DNA of 41,988 nucleotides from Desulfuromonadales bacterium (GTDB taxonomy: Bacteria > Desulfobacterota > Desulfuromonadia > Desulfuromonadales > Syntrophotaleaceae), in the NCBI GenBank assembly GCA_030613545.1, contig JAUWLU010000003.1:1-41988 (forward strand). The letters run 5' to 3'. The notes under the pieces are model-generated. The model worked only from the letters and a program-made list of their open reading frames with translations. It made no database searches and was not told the DNA's origin. Shown one piece after another: positions 27,855 through 35,808 of this stretch; positions within the stretch are counted from its first letter, which is position 1; every line of letters begins with the position of its first letter. A program made the translations under genes and the position numbers.

Positions 27855-29129
27855 ATGAAGCACAAGTCTCTGACCACCCTGCCCGCCCTGTTCGGGCTCA
27901 CCCTGCTACCGACCCTGTGCTTGGCGGCGGAAAGTGCCGACCCTGGCGACACCGCCTGGATGCTGGTTTCTTCAGCCCTGGTTCTGGTCATGCTGCCGGG
28001 CCTGGCCCTGTTCTACGCCGGCATGGTCCGCTCCAAAAACGTCCTGTCCACCATCATGCATACCTTTGCCGCCATGGCCATCATCGGCGTGCAGTGGGTG
28101 GTGGTCGGCTACACCCTGGCCTTTGGCGGTGCCGGCCCCTTCATCGGCAGCCTGCAGAACCTCTTTCTCTGCGGCATCGGCCCCGATTCCCTGACCGGGA
28201 CCATCCCGACCTACGTGTTCGTCATGTTCCAGGGCATGTTCGCCATCATCACCCCGGCCCTGATCTCCGGCGCCATTGCCGAACGCATGAAATTCTCCAC
28301 TTACTGCATCTTCATCCTTCTGTGGAGCGTGCTGGTCTACGATCCCCTGGCTCACTGGGTATGGGGCGAGGGCGGTTGGCTGCTGGAGATGGGTGCTCTC
28401 GACTTTGCCGGCGGCACCGTGGTCCATCTCTCTTCCGGTATTTCGGCCCTAGTGCTGGCTCTGTTTCTCGGCAAGCGGGTCGGCTTTCCCCATGAGCGCA
28501 TGGCCCCTCACAACCTGCCCATGACCCTGCTCGGCGCCGGCCTGTTGTGGTTCGGCTGGTTCGGCTTCAACGCCGGCAGCGCCCTGTCCGCCGGCGGCAG
28601 CGCCGCCCTGGCCTTCCCCACCACCCAGACCGCCGCGGCCGCCGCGGCCCTCTCCTGGATGCTGCTCGAGTGGATCTTGGCCGGCAAGCCGAGCGCCCTC
28701 GGCGTGGCCTCCGGTATCGTTGCCGGCCTGGTGACCATCACCCCGGCCGCCGGCTTCGTCACTCCGGGCTGGGCCATCGTCATGGGCCTGCTCGGCGGCG
28801 CCGTCTGCTACGGCGGCGTCATGCTCAAGCACAAGTTCGGCTACGACGACTCCCTTGACGTGCTCGGCATTCACGGCATCGGCGGCGCCTTTGGCGCCCT
28901 GGCCACCGGGGTCTTCGCCACCGTTGGCGCCACCAGCGTCCTGACCGGCGACTTCCATCAACTGTGGGTGCAGCTTGTCGGTATCGCCGCCGCTGCCGGC
29001 TACGCAGCGGTCATTACCACCATTCTGCTGCTGATCCTCAAAGCCACCATCGGCCTGCGGGTGGGACGCGAGGACGAACTCACTGGCCTCGACCAGACGG
29101 CCCATTCGGAAACCGGCTACAATCTCTAA
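27855..29129 (+). CDS. amt: Ammonium transporter Amt
   Basis: A trimeric inner-membrane ammonium channel protein. It has 424 residues with a cleavable signal peptide (to about LCLAAES) and 11 expected helices. The signature DFAGGTVVHLSSGISALVLAL carries the first pore His, and LGIHGIGGAFGALATG the second. The start is the ATG at 27855 after GGAGG; the track start lies upstream of the predicted transcription start. No glnK (PII) gene adjoins it, unlike the common glnK-amtB pair. It has its own sigma-54 promoter and a long hairpin downstream. Confidence 0.96.
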   Translation: MKHKSLTTLPALFGLTLLPTLCLAAESADPGDTAWMLVSSALVLVMLPGLALFYAGMVRSKNVLSTIMHTFAAMAIIGVQWVVVGYTLAFGGAGPFIGSLQNLFLCGIGPDSLTGTIPTYVFVMFQGMFAIITPALISGAIAERMKFSTYCIFILLWSVLVYDPLAHWVWGEGGWLLEMGALDFAGGTVVHLSSGISALVLALFLGKRVGFPHERMAPHNLPMTLLGAGLLWFGWFGFNAGSALSAGGSAALAFPTTQTAAAAAALSWMLLEWILAGKPSALGVASGIVAGLVTITPAAGFVTPGWAIVMGLLGGAVCYGGVMLKHKFGYDDSLDVLGIHGIGGAFGALATGVFATVGATSVLTGDFHQLWVQLVGIAAAAGYAAVITTILLLILKATIGLRVGREDELTGLDQTAHSETGYNL

Positions 29130-29131
29130 TC

Positions 29132-29185
29132 GCTACACAAGACGGGCCCGGCTCTTCTCGAAGAGCCGGACCCGTCTTGTGTAGC
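29132..29185 (+). terminator. 25-bp inverted repeat after amt, hairpin without T tract
   Basis: GCTACACAAGACGGG... and its reverse complement form a 25-bp stem with a single mismatch and a 4-base CTCG loop, beginning 2 bases after the amt stop. The following bases (CAAAACAC) are not a T tract, so it may protect the mRNA 3' end or assist factor-dependent termination rather than act as a classical intrinsic terminator. Confidence 0.6.
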
Positions 29186-29192
29186 CAAAACA

Positions 29193-29246
29193 CACTGCGT
29201 TAAGCAGATCTGCTCTCCCAAGCCACTTCTCAAGCCCACTGCGTTA
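29193..29246. promoter_or_regulatory. Pair of direct repeats upstream of the glutamate synthase sigma-54 promoter
   Basis: CACTGCGTTA occurs at 29193-29202 and again at 29237-29246, 44 bases apart, each within a partly palindromic TGC-GTTA-GCA core. They lie about 125-180 bases before the predicted start, where activators of sigma-54 promoters bind. Their role as enhancer sites is an inference. Confidence 0.35.
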
Positions 29247-29344
29247 GCAAAAACTCACCAAACCCGCCCCTCCATAGGCCCACAAAACCCTGTTTTAAAA
29301 AGGCTTTCTTGCGCCAAAGCAATTCTTTACAAGAAAAGCAAATT

Positions 29345-29362
29345 ATGGCACCCTGCTTGCAA
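29345..29362 (+). promoter_or_regulatory. Sigma-54 (-24/-12) promoter of the glutamate synthase operon
   Basis: TGGCACCCTGCTTGCA matches the consensus TGGCACG-N4-TTGCA with one difference. GG (29347-29348) and GC (29359-29360) are 10 bases apart. Transcription would start near 29372, leaving a leader of about 70 bases before the first gene. Confidence 0.87.
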
Positions 29363-29443
29363 TTGTGTAACGATTCAGCAACAAACTATTTCACCAGCCC
29401 GCAACTTTTGCACAACTAAATCGTTTCTTGGAGGTAACCGCTC

Positions 29444-30550
29444 ATGTGTCGCATTGGAGCTCTCAAAAGCCGCCACTATATGCACCCGAGTAAAGCCCTG
29501 TTGCTTATGCAGTCGCAGCAGGAAGGCCACGACAACTCCGGGTTCGCCATGGTCATGCAGGATCTGGGAGGGATTTTTGAAGATTACAAACATCTTCCGA
29601 CCCTCTCCCTGGCCTGCACTGACGAAGGCCTGAAAATCGCCGAAGACCTGCTGCACACCAAAGGCTTCCGCCGTGTTCATCAGTGGGTGCCGGAGATCAA
29701 CCCCGAACCGGGCCTCGATATTCAGGCCATGCCCAACTACGTCTTTGAAACCTTCGACTATCCAAAGGGATACCAGAACGCTACCGACCAGGAAAAGGGC
29801 GAACTGCTGACCGACACCCGCCTGGAGTTGCGCGCCGCCATGGAGAAGGACGAAACGGGCTTTGCCTACTCCTTCTGGCCGGACGTCATCACCCTTAAGG
29901 AGATCGGCGATCCGCGGGCCATCGGCACCTACTTCAACCTCTGGGAACCGAATGACAACTTCACCGCCAAGGTGATCACCGCCCAGTGCCGGCAGAACAC
30001 CAACTACGCCATCGTGCGTTACGCCGCCCACCCCTTCTTTCTGCAGGGCTACACGGCGCTGGCCAACGGCGAGAACACCTTTTACCAGAGAAACAAGGAA
30101 TTCCAGAGCAGCCTGCATCGCGGCTACATCGGCTTTGAGTCCGATTCGCAGTGCTTTCTCTACACCCTGCATTACGTCCACAAGGAACTCGGCTGGCCGC
30201 TCCCCTATTACAAGCATGTCGTCACTCCGCTGCCCTTCGAGGACATGGCCAAACGTGACGATCAGGAGCAGCTGCTGGCCATGCGCCAGTCCCTGGCCCA
30301 CCTGGAGATCAACGGCCCCAACACCATCATCGGCGTACTGCCCGACAACACCCTCTTTACCTGCTGCGACGCCAAGAAGCTGCGGCCGGTAGTGGTCGGC
30401 AGGGACGACGATATGGTGGTCATCTCCTCGGAGGTCTGCGGCATCAACGAAGTCCTGCCCGACCGCAACTGGGAGGTAGACATTTACCCCAACGAACGCG
30501 AAATCGTGGCCATCGACGACAACCTGGAGGTCCAGAGATGGAACCAATAA
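29444..30550 (+). CDS. Glutamate synthase, glutamine amidotransferase subunit (split archaeal type)
   Basis: A class II (Ntn) glutamine amidotransferase of 368 residues that releases ammonia from glutamine for the synthase subunit. After Met removal the N-terminal residue is Cys (MCRIGALKS), the expected nucleophile, and QEGHDNSGFAMVMQD is typical for the domain. In classical GltB this is only the first domain of a 1500-residue chain; here it is a separate gene, as in archaeal-type enzymes. GGAGG precedes the ATG at good spacing. It is first of three genes behind a sigma-54 promoter, and its last 13 bases overlap the next gene. Confidence 0.9.
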   Translation: MCRIGALKSRHYMHPSKALLLMQSQQEGHDNSGFAMVMQDLGGIFEDYKHLPTLSLACTDEGLKIAEDLLHTKGFRRVHQWVPEINPEPGLDIQAMPNYVFETFDYPKGYQNATDQEKGELLTDTRLELRAAMEKDETGFAYSFWPDVITLKEIGDPRAIGTYFNLWEPNDNFTAKVITAQCRQNTNYAIVRYAAHPFFLQGYTALANGENTFYQRNKEFQSSLHRGYIGFESDSQCFLYTLHYVHKELGWPLPYYKHVVTPLPFEDMAKRDDQEQLLAMRQSLAHLEINGPNTIIGVLPDNTLFTCCDAKKLRPVVVGRDDDMVVISSEVCGINEVLPDRNWEVDIYPNEREIVAIDDNLEVQRWNQ

Positions 30551-32181
30551 AAATTAACGACCTCGCCTGTAACGATCTGCCGTGGAAGATTGCCTACGAC
30601 CCGAACCGCTGCACCCTGTGCGGTTCCTGCATTGCGGCCTGCACCTTCGACGCCATCGGCCCGAAGATGGAGCGGCGGCGGATGATCTTTACCGACAGCG
30701 AGACTCCGGAACCGAAAACCCGCTTTTCCGCCCAGCCGGTCATTGCCCAACGCGACGTGATCAAGAACTTCTGCCGCGGCTGCGGCGTCTGTGAGCGGGT
30801 CTGCCCCAACAACGCCATCAGCGCGTCTCGCAACCCCGACTCCCGGTTCAACGTCGTCTACCAGACCGCTACCGGCTCCGGACCCAAGCGTGGTGGCCGC
30901 AACAACCTGGAAGTCCAGGCCCGGACCCTCGACACCCTGCGGGTCGGACGCATTTCGCAGATGACCGACCCGAGTCTCGATGCCCAGCGCCACACCTTCG
31001 ACTGCCTGGCGCCCTTCGGTCGCATTCTGCCGGCCAAGGCCCTGCCCCTGCAGCAAACCGCTGACGGCAAGCTGATTCAGGACAGCCAGACCCCACCGGT
31101 GCGCTGGGTCTATCCGGTGATCATCGGCGACATGTCCATCGGCGCCCTCTCCTGGCGCATGTGGGAAGCGATCGCCATGGCCGTCGCCTACCTTAACGAG
31201 GAGTGCGGACTGCCGGTGCGCATGTGTTCCGGCGAGGGTGGCATGCCGGTCCGGCTGCTGAAGAGCAAGTACCTCAAGTACATGATCCTGCAGATCGCTT
31301 CCGGCCACTTCGGCTGGAACCGCATCATTCAGGCCATGCCGCACATGGTCGAGGATCCGGCCGGCATTCTGATCAAAATCGGCCAGGGCGCCAAGCCCGG
31401 CGACGGTGGCCTGCTGATGGCCGCCAAGGTCGCTGAGCACATTCAGGCCATCCGCGGCGTACCCCGCACCGACCTGCTGTCGCCGCCCAACCACCAGGGC
31501 CTCTACTCCATTGAGGAGAGCGTGCAGAAGATGTTCCTCTCCTTTAACGCCGCTTTCAAGTTCCGCGTGCCGGTGGCCATCAAGGTGGCGGCCAGCGCCA
31601 CCAGCGTCTCGGTCTTCAACAACCTGGTGCGCGATCCCTACAACATCGTCGGCGGCTTTTTCCTCGACGGTATCGACGGCGGCACCGGCGCGGCCCACGA
31701 CATCTCCCTCGACCACACCGGCCATCCGTCGGTCAGCAAGCTGCGCGACTGCTACCTGGCTGCGGTGGCCCAGGGTCGCCAGGGCCAGATCCCGCTGTGG
31801 GCGGCCGGCGGCCTCGGCAAGACCGGCAATCTGGCGGCGGACGCCTTCAAGATGATGTGTCTCGGCGCCAACGGCGTCTTTACCGGCAAGCTGATTCTGC
31901 AGATGGCCGGTTGCCTCGGCAACGACCATGGTCGCTGCAACGCCTGCAATACCGGCCTCTGTCCGGCCGGCATCACCACGCAGGAGCCGGTGCTCGCCAA
32001 ACGCCTCAATCCCGAGCGGGTGGCGGAGAACATCGTCAATTATTTCCTGGGCATGGACATGGAACTGCGTAAGCTCATGGCCCCCATCGGTAACTCTGCC
32101 CTGCCCATCGGCCGCTCCGACTGTCTGGTCTCCACCGACAAAGCGGTAGCCGATCGTTTGCAGGTTCAGTACGTCTGCTAA
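30538..32181 (+). CDS. Glutamate synthase, FMN/Fe-S catalytic subunit (split type)
   Basis: A 547-residue central synthase that joins ammonia and 2-oxoglutarate to make glutamate. Near the N-terminus are two 4Fe-4S motifs of ferredoxin type (CTLCGSCIAAC and CRGCGVCERVC), absent from E. coli GltB. The FMN-binding barrel is recognisable by FFLDGIDGGTGAAHD and LWAAGGLGKTGNLAADA, followed by the Cys cluster CLGNDHGRCNACNTGLCP that binds the 3Fe-4S centre in the family. It overlaps the amidotransferase gene and is 13 bases from the third gene, so the three are coupled. Electrons probably arrive from the NAD(P)H-oxidising fusion encoded next. Confidence 0.93.
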   Translation: MEPIKINDLACNDLPWKIAYDPNRCTLCGSCIAACTFDAIGPKMERRRMIFTDSETPEPKTRFSAQPVIAQRDVIKNFCRGCGVCERVCPNNAISASRNPDSRFNVVYQTATGSGPKRGGRNNLEVQARTLDTLRVGRISQMTDPSLDAQRHTFDCLAPFGRILPAKALPLQQTADGKLIQDSQTPPVRWVYPVIIGDMSIGALSWRMWEAIAMAVAYLNEECGLPVRMCSGEGGMPVRLLKSKYLKYMILQIASGHFGWNRIIQAMPHMVEDPAGILIKIGQGAKPGDGGLLMAAKVAEHIQAIRGVPRTDLLSPPNHQGLYSIEESVQKMFLSFNAAFKFRVPVAIKVAASATSVSVFNNLVRDPYNIVGGFFLDGIDGGTGAAHDISLDHTGHPSVSKLRDCYLAAVAQGRQGQIPLWAAGGLGKTGNLAADAFKMMCLGANGVFTGKLILQMAGCLGNDHGRCNACNTGLCPAGITTQEPVLAKRLNPERVAENIVNYFLGMDMELRKLMAPIGNSALPIGRSDCLVSTDKAVADRLQVQYVC

Positions 32182-32194
32182 GGAGATTCAAGCA

Positions 32195-34510
32195 ATGGCA
32201 GCCCATATTAATGGTTTTGACGAAAATAACCGGCGCATCTCCACGCAGCAGCTGCTGCAGAAGATCTATGCCGCCCTGGAAGCCGGCGAGACCGAATTCG
32301 AAGTTCTCTCGTCGGGACATCACGATATCGGTGGACCGCTGTGGAGCGCTGACGGCAAGACCCTGAAGTTCACCGTCAAGAATCCCGGCCAGCGGGTCGG
32401 CGCCTTCGGCCTCGCAGGCACCGAGATCATCATCAACGGTCCGGCTCCAGCCGACGTCGGCTGGCTCAACGCCGGCGCCACCCTGGTGCTCAAGGGCGAC
32501 GGCGGCGATACCACCGGCCACTGCGCCGCCAGCGGCCAGATCTACGTCGCCGGCCGTGGCGGTACCCGCACCGGTTCGCTGATGAAACACGACCCGGCCC
32601 ATAGTCCGCCGGAGATGTGGATTCTGAAAAACACCGGTTCCTTCTCCTTCGAGTTCATGGGCGGCGGCATCGCCGTGGTCTGCGGCGTTGACAGCGAGCA
32701 ATTTGACTCGGTACTCGGCGACCGCGGCTGCGTCGGCATGGTCGGCGGCACCATCTACGTGCGCGGCCCGGTCAAAGGACTGTCCAACGATGTCTGGCTG
32801 CTCGAACTGGACGAAGGGGATCGGCAGTTTCTGTCCAGCAACATGCCGGTGTTCCTCGACAAGATCGAAAAACCGCAGCTGCTGGCCGAGCTGACCGACT
32901 TCTCCCAGTGGAAGAAAATTGTTGCCAAGACCTACCAAGAGCGGCAGGCGGTGGAGCGCATCTCGATGCGTGAATTTCGCCTCGGCAAGTGGGTCGAGGG
33001 CGGTATTTTTGGCGACGTGGTCACGGACAACTACGATGAGGTGGCCGGCTTTGTCAACACCGGCGACGGCCGACTGAAAATCCCTCACTGGCAGAACAAA
33101 TCCTACGCCGCGCCCTGTCAGGCCGCCTGTCCGACGGGCATACCGACCCAGGACCGCATTCGCCTGCTGCGCGAAGGCAAGACCAAGGAAGCCCTGGAGT
33201 TGGTGCTGCACTACTCGCCCTTCCCGGCCAGTGTCTGTGGCCAGGTCTGTCCCAATCTCTGCATGGATGCCTGCAGCCGACGTTCCCTTGACTACCCGGT
33301 GGCCATGCAGGAACTCGGTCGCCTGTCCCAGGATGCGGAAGCGCCTGAACTGCTACCCGCCACCGGCAAGAGCGTCGCGGTGATCGGTGGCGGTCCCGCC
33401 GGCCTGTCCGCCGCCTGGCAGCTCGGTCTGCGCGGCCACAGCGTCACCCTCTACGAAGGCGACGAGGAGGTCGGCGGCAAGCTGCGCCAGGCCATCCCCA
33501 AGGAGCGCCTGCCCCGCGAGGTGCTGGGCGCCGAAGTCGACCGCATCAAGCGAATCGGCGTCAACATCCAGACCGGGCGCCAGATCGAGCGCGAGGACTT
33601 CGAGACGATTCGCGCCGAGGCCGATGCGGTGGTCATCGCCAGCGGTGCCCATAACCCGGTGGTCATCCCCTTCCCCGGTCACGAACGGCTGGTCAAGGGC
33701 CTAGAGTTCCTCAAGGAGGTCAACGCCGGCAAAAACCCCAAAGTCGGTCGACGGGTCGTGGTCATCGGCGCCGGCAACGCCGGCATGGATGTGGCCATCG
33801 GCGCCTACGCCATGGGCGCCCAGCAGGTTACCGCCATCGACGTGCAGCGGCCGGCCGCTTTCCAGAAGGAGATCGACCACTTTGACGCCCTCGGCGGCCA
33901 GATTCAGTGGCCGGTCTTTACCGAGCGCATCTCCGAAGAGGGTCTGCACACCAAGGACGGACGCCTCATCGAGGCCGACACGGTGATCATCTCCATCGGT
34001 GAACGGCCCGACCTGTCCTACGTGCCCCGCGAATGGCTCACCGACCGCGGCATGATGGACGTCGACGATTGCTGGCAGGCCAAACAGGCTCCGGGCATCT
34101 TCGCCCTCGGCGACACCATTCAGCCCGGCCTGCTGACCCACGCCATCGGTAGCGGTCGGGAGGTCTCCGAATATATCGACGACTACCTGAACGGTCTCGA
34201 ACTGGTGGCCAAGAAGAATCCGGAGGTGATTCCCCAGTGGAAACTGAGCAAGGAAGCATTCCAGGCCCAGAACCGGGGCCGCTTCCAGGTCGTCGACGCC
34301 TGCGAAGAGGTCCATCGCTGCATCAGCTGCGGCACCTGCCGCGACTGCTCCATGTGCCTGGAAGCCTGCCCCGAAGGGGCTATCGCCCGCAAGGAGAGCC
34401 TCGACGGCTCCTTTGAATATGTATCCGATGAGCAGTACTGCATCGGCTGCGGGCTGTGTGCCGGCATCTGCCCCTGCGGCGTGTGGGCCATAGAAAAGGT
34501 CATCGCCTGA
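32195..34510 (+). CDS. Glutamate synthase GXGXG subunit fused to GltD-like NAD(P)H oxidoreductase and ferredoxin
   Basis: A 771-residue fusion. Residues 1 to about 270 are the GXGXG beta-helix domain, normally the C-terminal part of GltB (GWLNAGATLVLKGDGGDTTG, GQIYVAGRGGTRTG). From about 300 comes a GltD-like flavoprotein with its N-terminal Fe-S cysteines (CQAACPTGIPTQ, CGQVCPNLCMDAC), FAD site (VAVIGGGPAGLSAAW), NAD(P)H site (VVVIGAGNAGMDVAIGA) and IFALGDTIQPGLLTHAIGSG. The last 70 residues are a 2x[4Fe-4S] ferredoxin (CISCGTCRDCSMCLEAC, CIGCGLCAGICPCG). The fusion ties the electron input module to a structural domain of the synthase. A strong terminator follows. Confidence 0.92.
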   Translation: MAAHINGFDENNRRISTQQLLQKIYAALEAGETEFEVLSSGHHDIGGPLWSADGKTLKFTVKNPGQRVGAFGLAGTEIIINGPAPADVGWLNAGATLVLKGDGGDTTGHCAASGQIYVAGRGGTRTGSLMKHDPAHSPPEMWILKNTGSFSFEFMGGGIAVVCGVDSEQFDSVLGDRGCVGMVGGTIYVRGPVKGLSNDVWLLELDEGDRQFLSSNMPVFLDKIEKPQLLAELTDFSQWKKIVAKTYQERQAVERISMREFRLGKWVEGGIFGDVVTDNYDEVAGFVNTGDGRLKIPHWQNKSYAAPCQAACPTGIPTQDRIRLLREGKTKEALELVLHYSPFPASVCGQVCPNLCMDACSRRSLDYPVAMQELGRLSQDAEAPELLPATGKSVAVIGGGPAGLSAAWQLGLRGHSVTLYEGDEEVGGKLRQAIPKERLPREVLGAEVDRIKRIGVNIQTGRQIEREDFETIRAEADAVVIASGAHNPVVIPFPGHERLVKGLEFLKEVNAGKNPKVGRRVVVIGAGNAGMDVAIGAYAMGAQQVTAIDVQRPAAFQKEIDHFDALGGQIQWPVFTERISEEGLHTKDGRLIEADTVIISIGERPDLSYVPREWLTDRGMMDVDDCWQAKQAPGIFALGDTIQPGLLTHAIGSGREVSEYIDDYLNGLELVAKKNPEVIPQWKLSKEAFQAQNRGRFQVVDACEEVHRCISCGTCRDCSMCLEACPEGAIARKESLDGSFEYVSDEQYCIGCGLCAGICPCGVWAIEKVIA

Positions 34511-34541
34511 CCCGACACCGATAAAGCAACAGGGCACCAAC

Positions 34542-34576
34542 AAAAGCGGCGGAACCGATCGGTTCCGCCGCTTTTT
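34542..34576 (+). terminator. Bidirectional intrinsic terminator between glutamate synthase operon and rsgA
   Basis: AAAAGCGGCGGAACC-GATC-GGTTCCGCCGCTTTTT is a perfect 15-bp inverted repeat flanked by A and T runs. It serves the plus-strand operon and probably also the convergent rsgA gene. Confidence 0.95.
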
Positions 34577-34635
34577 CATGCTGGGTCAAATGACTGTTCA
34601 GTGCCTGTGCGCAGAGACAACGCTGCCTTGCCCCC

Positions 34636-35592
34636 TCAGTTTTTCCACCCCCTGCGGCGCTTCTCGTCCTCCGCCACCTCGATCTCAGCCAGCAGATCGA
34701 GATAGGCCCGATAACGCTCCTCGGCCAGAGCCCCTTTTTCCACCAGGGCCGTCACGGCGCAGCCGGGCTCGGCACGGTGACGACAATCGCGAAACCGGCA
34801 GCGGGCCATCATGGCCTGCTCGAAACCGGGAAAATGAACAATCAACTCTTCGACGACGATGTCGACCAGACCGAAATCGCGAAAACCGGGGGTATCGATC
34901 AACTCGCCACCACCGGGCAGGGCATGCAGGGTCGCCACCGTAGTGGTGTGACGGCCGACGCCGCGGGCCTCGCACAGTTCACCGACGGTCAGGGCGAGAT
35001 CGGGGCAGAGGGCGTTGAGCAGCGAACTTTTGCCGACCCCGGTGGTGCCGACGAAGGCCCCTCGATGGCCTTCTGCCATGAAGCGGCGCAACAGATCGAG
35101 GCCGATGCCCGCCTTAGCGCTCAGGGTAAAAACCGGCAGCGCGGCACCATAGAGAGCCCGCAGCTCGGCGGTCAGCTCAGCGGCGCCGGCCAGATCTTCC
35201 TTGTTGACAATGAGAAAGGGTTTGAGGCCGGCCGCACGGGCCGCCACGATGGCGCGATCGACAAAACCGGCCGGCGGCAAGGGCCGCGGAGCGACCACCA
35301 CACCGAGCACATCGAGATTGGCGCCGACCAGATGCACCGCGCCACGCCCGTCGCGACGGCGCAATTCGGTGCTACGCGGCAGGCGTTCCAGCACCTCGCC
35401 GCGAACCAGTACCGAATCCCCTACCACATGGCCGGAGCGCCGCTTAACCCGCACCTGATGGCGCTCGCCATCGCCAAACAGCACCTCGACAGCCACCCCG
35501 AGGTGGGCGACAATCACCCCCTGGCGGGCTGCGTCTGGCGAGGACATCGGCGGCTTTTTGCGACTGACGGTTTTGTTTGGTTTACGGCTCAA
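34636..35592 (-). CDS. rsgA: Small ribosomal subunit biogenesis GTPase RsgA
   Basis: A circularly permuted GTPase that checks late 30S maturation. The order of motifs shows the permutation: G4 (NKED) comes before G1 (GTTGVGKSSLLN) and G3 (DTPGF). An OB fold lies N-terminal and a zinc site C-terminal (CRFRDCRHRAEPGC). The start is a TTG (35592) with GAGGTGA about 7 bases upstream, which decides for 318 residues with a basic N-terminal tail; the first internal ATG (35547) has no good ribosome site. Confidence 0.95.
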   Translation of the reverse strand: MSRKPNKTVSRKKPPMSSPDAARQGVIVAHLGVAVEVLFGDGERHQVRVKRRSGHVVGDSVLVRGEVLERLPRSTELRRRDGRGAVHLVGANLDVLGVVVAPRPLPPAGFVDRAIVAARAAGLKPFLIVNKEDLAGAAELTAELRALYGAALPVFTLSAKAGIGLDLLRRFMAEGHRGAFVGTTGVGKSSLLNALCPDLALTVGELCEARGVGRHTTTVATLHALPGGGELIDTPGFRDFGLVDIVVEELIVHFPGFEQAMMARCRFRDCRHRAEPGCAVTALVEKGALAEERYRAYLDLLAEIEVAEDEKRRRGWKN

Positions 35593-35616
35593 AGGGTTTC
35601 ACCTCAGAAACAAAGG

Positions 35617-35688
35617 TTTCTTCGCGTCTTTGCGCGAAAACAGGTTTACCTGCTTCTGTCTCACGCGAAGCCGCGAAGAACGCGAAGC
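35617..35688. repeat. Imperfect inverted repeat rich in CGCGAAG units ahead of rsgA
   Basis: CTTCGCGTCTTTGCGCG at the left faces ACGCGAAGCCGCGAAGAACGCGAAG at the right, the latter with three close CGAAG units. It resembles the short dispersed palindromic repeats seen in many proteobacterial intergenic regions. It lies in the 216-base gap between the S1-domain gene and rsgA. Confidence 0.5.
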
Positions 35689-35808
35689 AAGTCAACCTGT
35701 CGCTGCATTTATGCGGCTTTCTCCCGACACTTGGTCCGCCATGGCACGTCTCAAAAGACAAAAAGACAACGGTTTTCTCGTATCTCGGATCTTGGACCTT
35801 TCCGTAAA

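Noticed and set aside
29363-29443. ANTAR-type antitermination leader before the glutamate synthase operon, as proposed for nitrogen genes in Geobacter
   Set aside because: The leader has only a weak GCAA/TTGC pairing and no pair of hexaloop hairpins or terminator.
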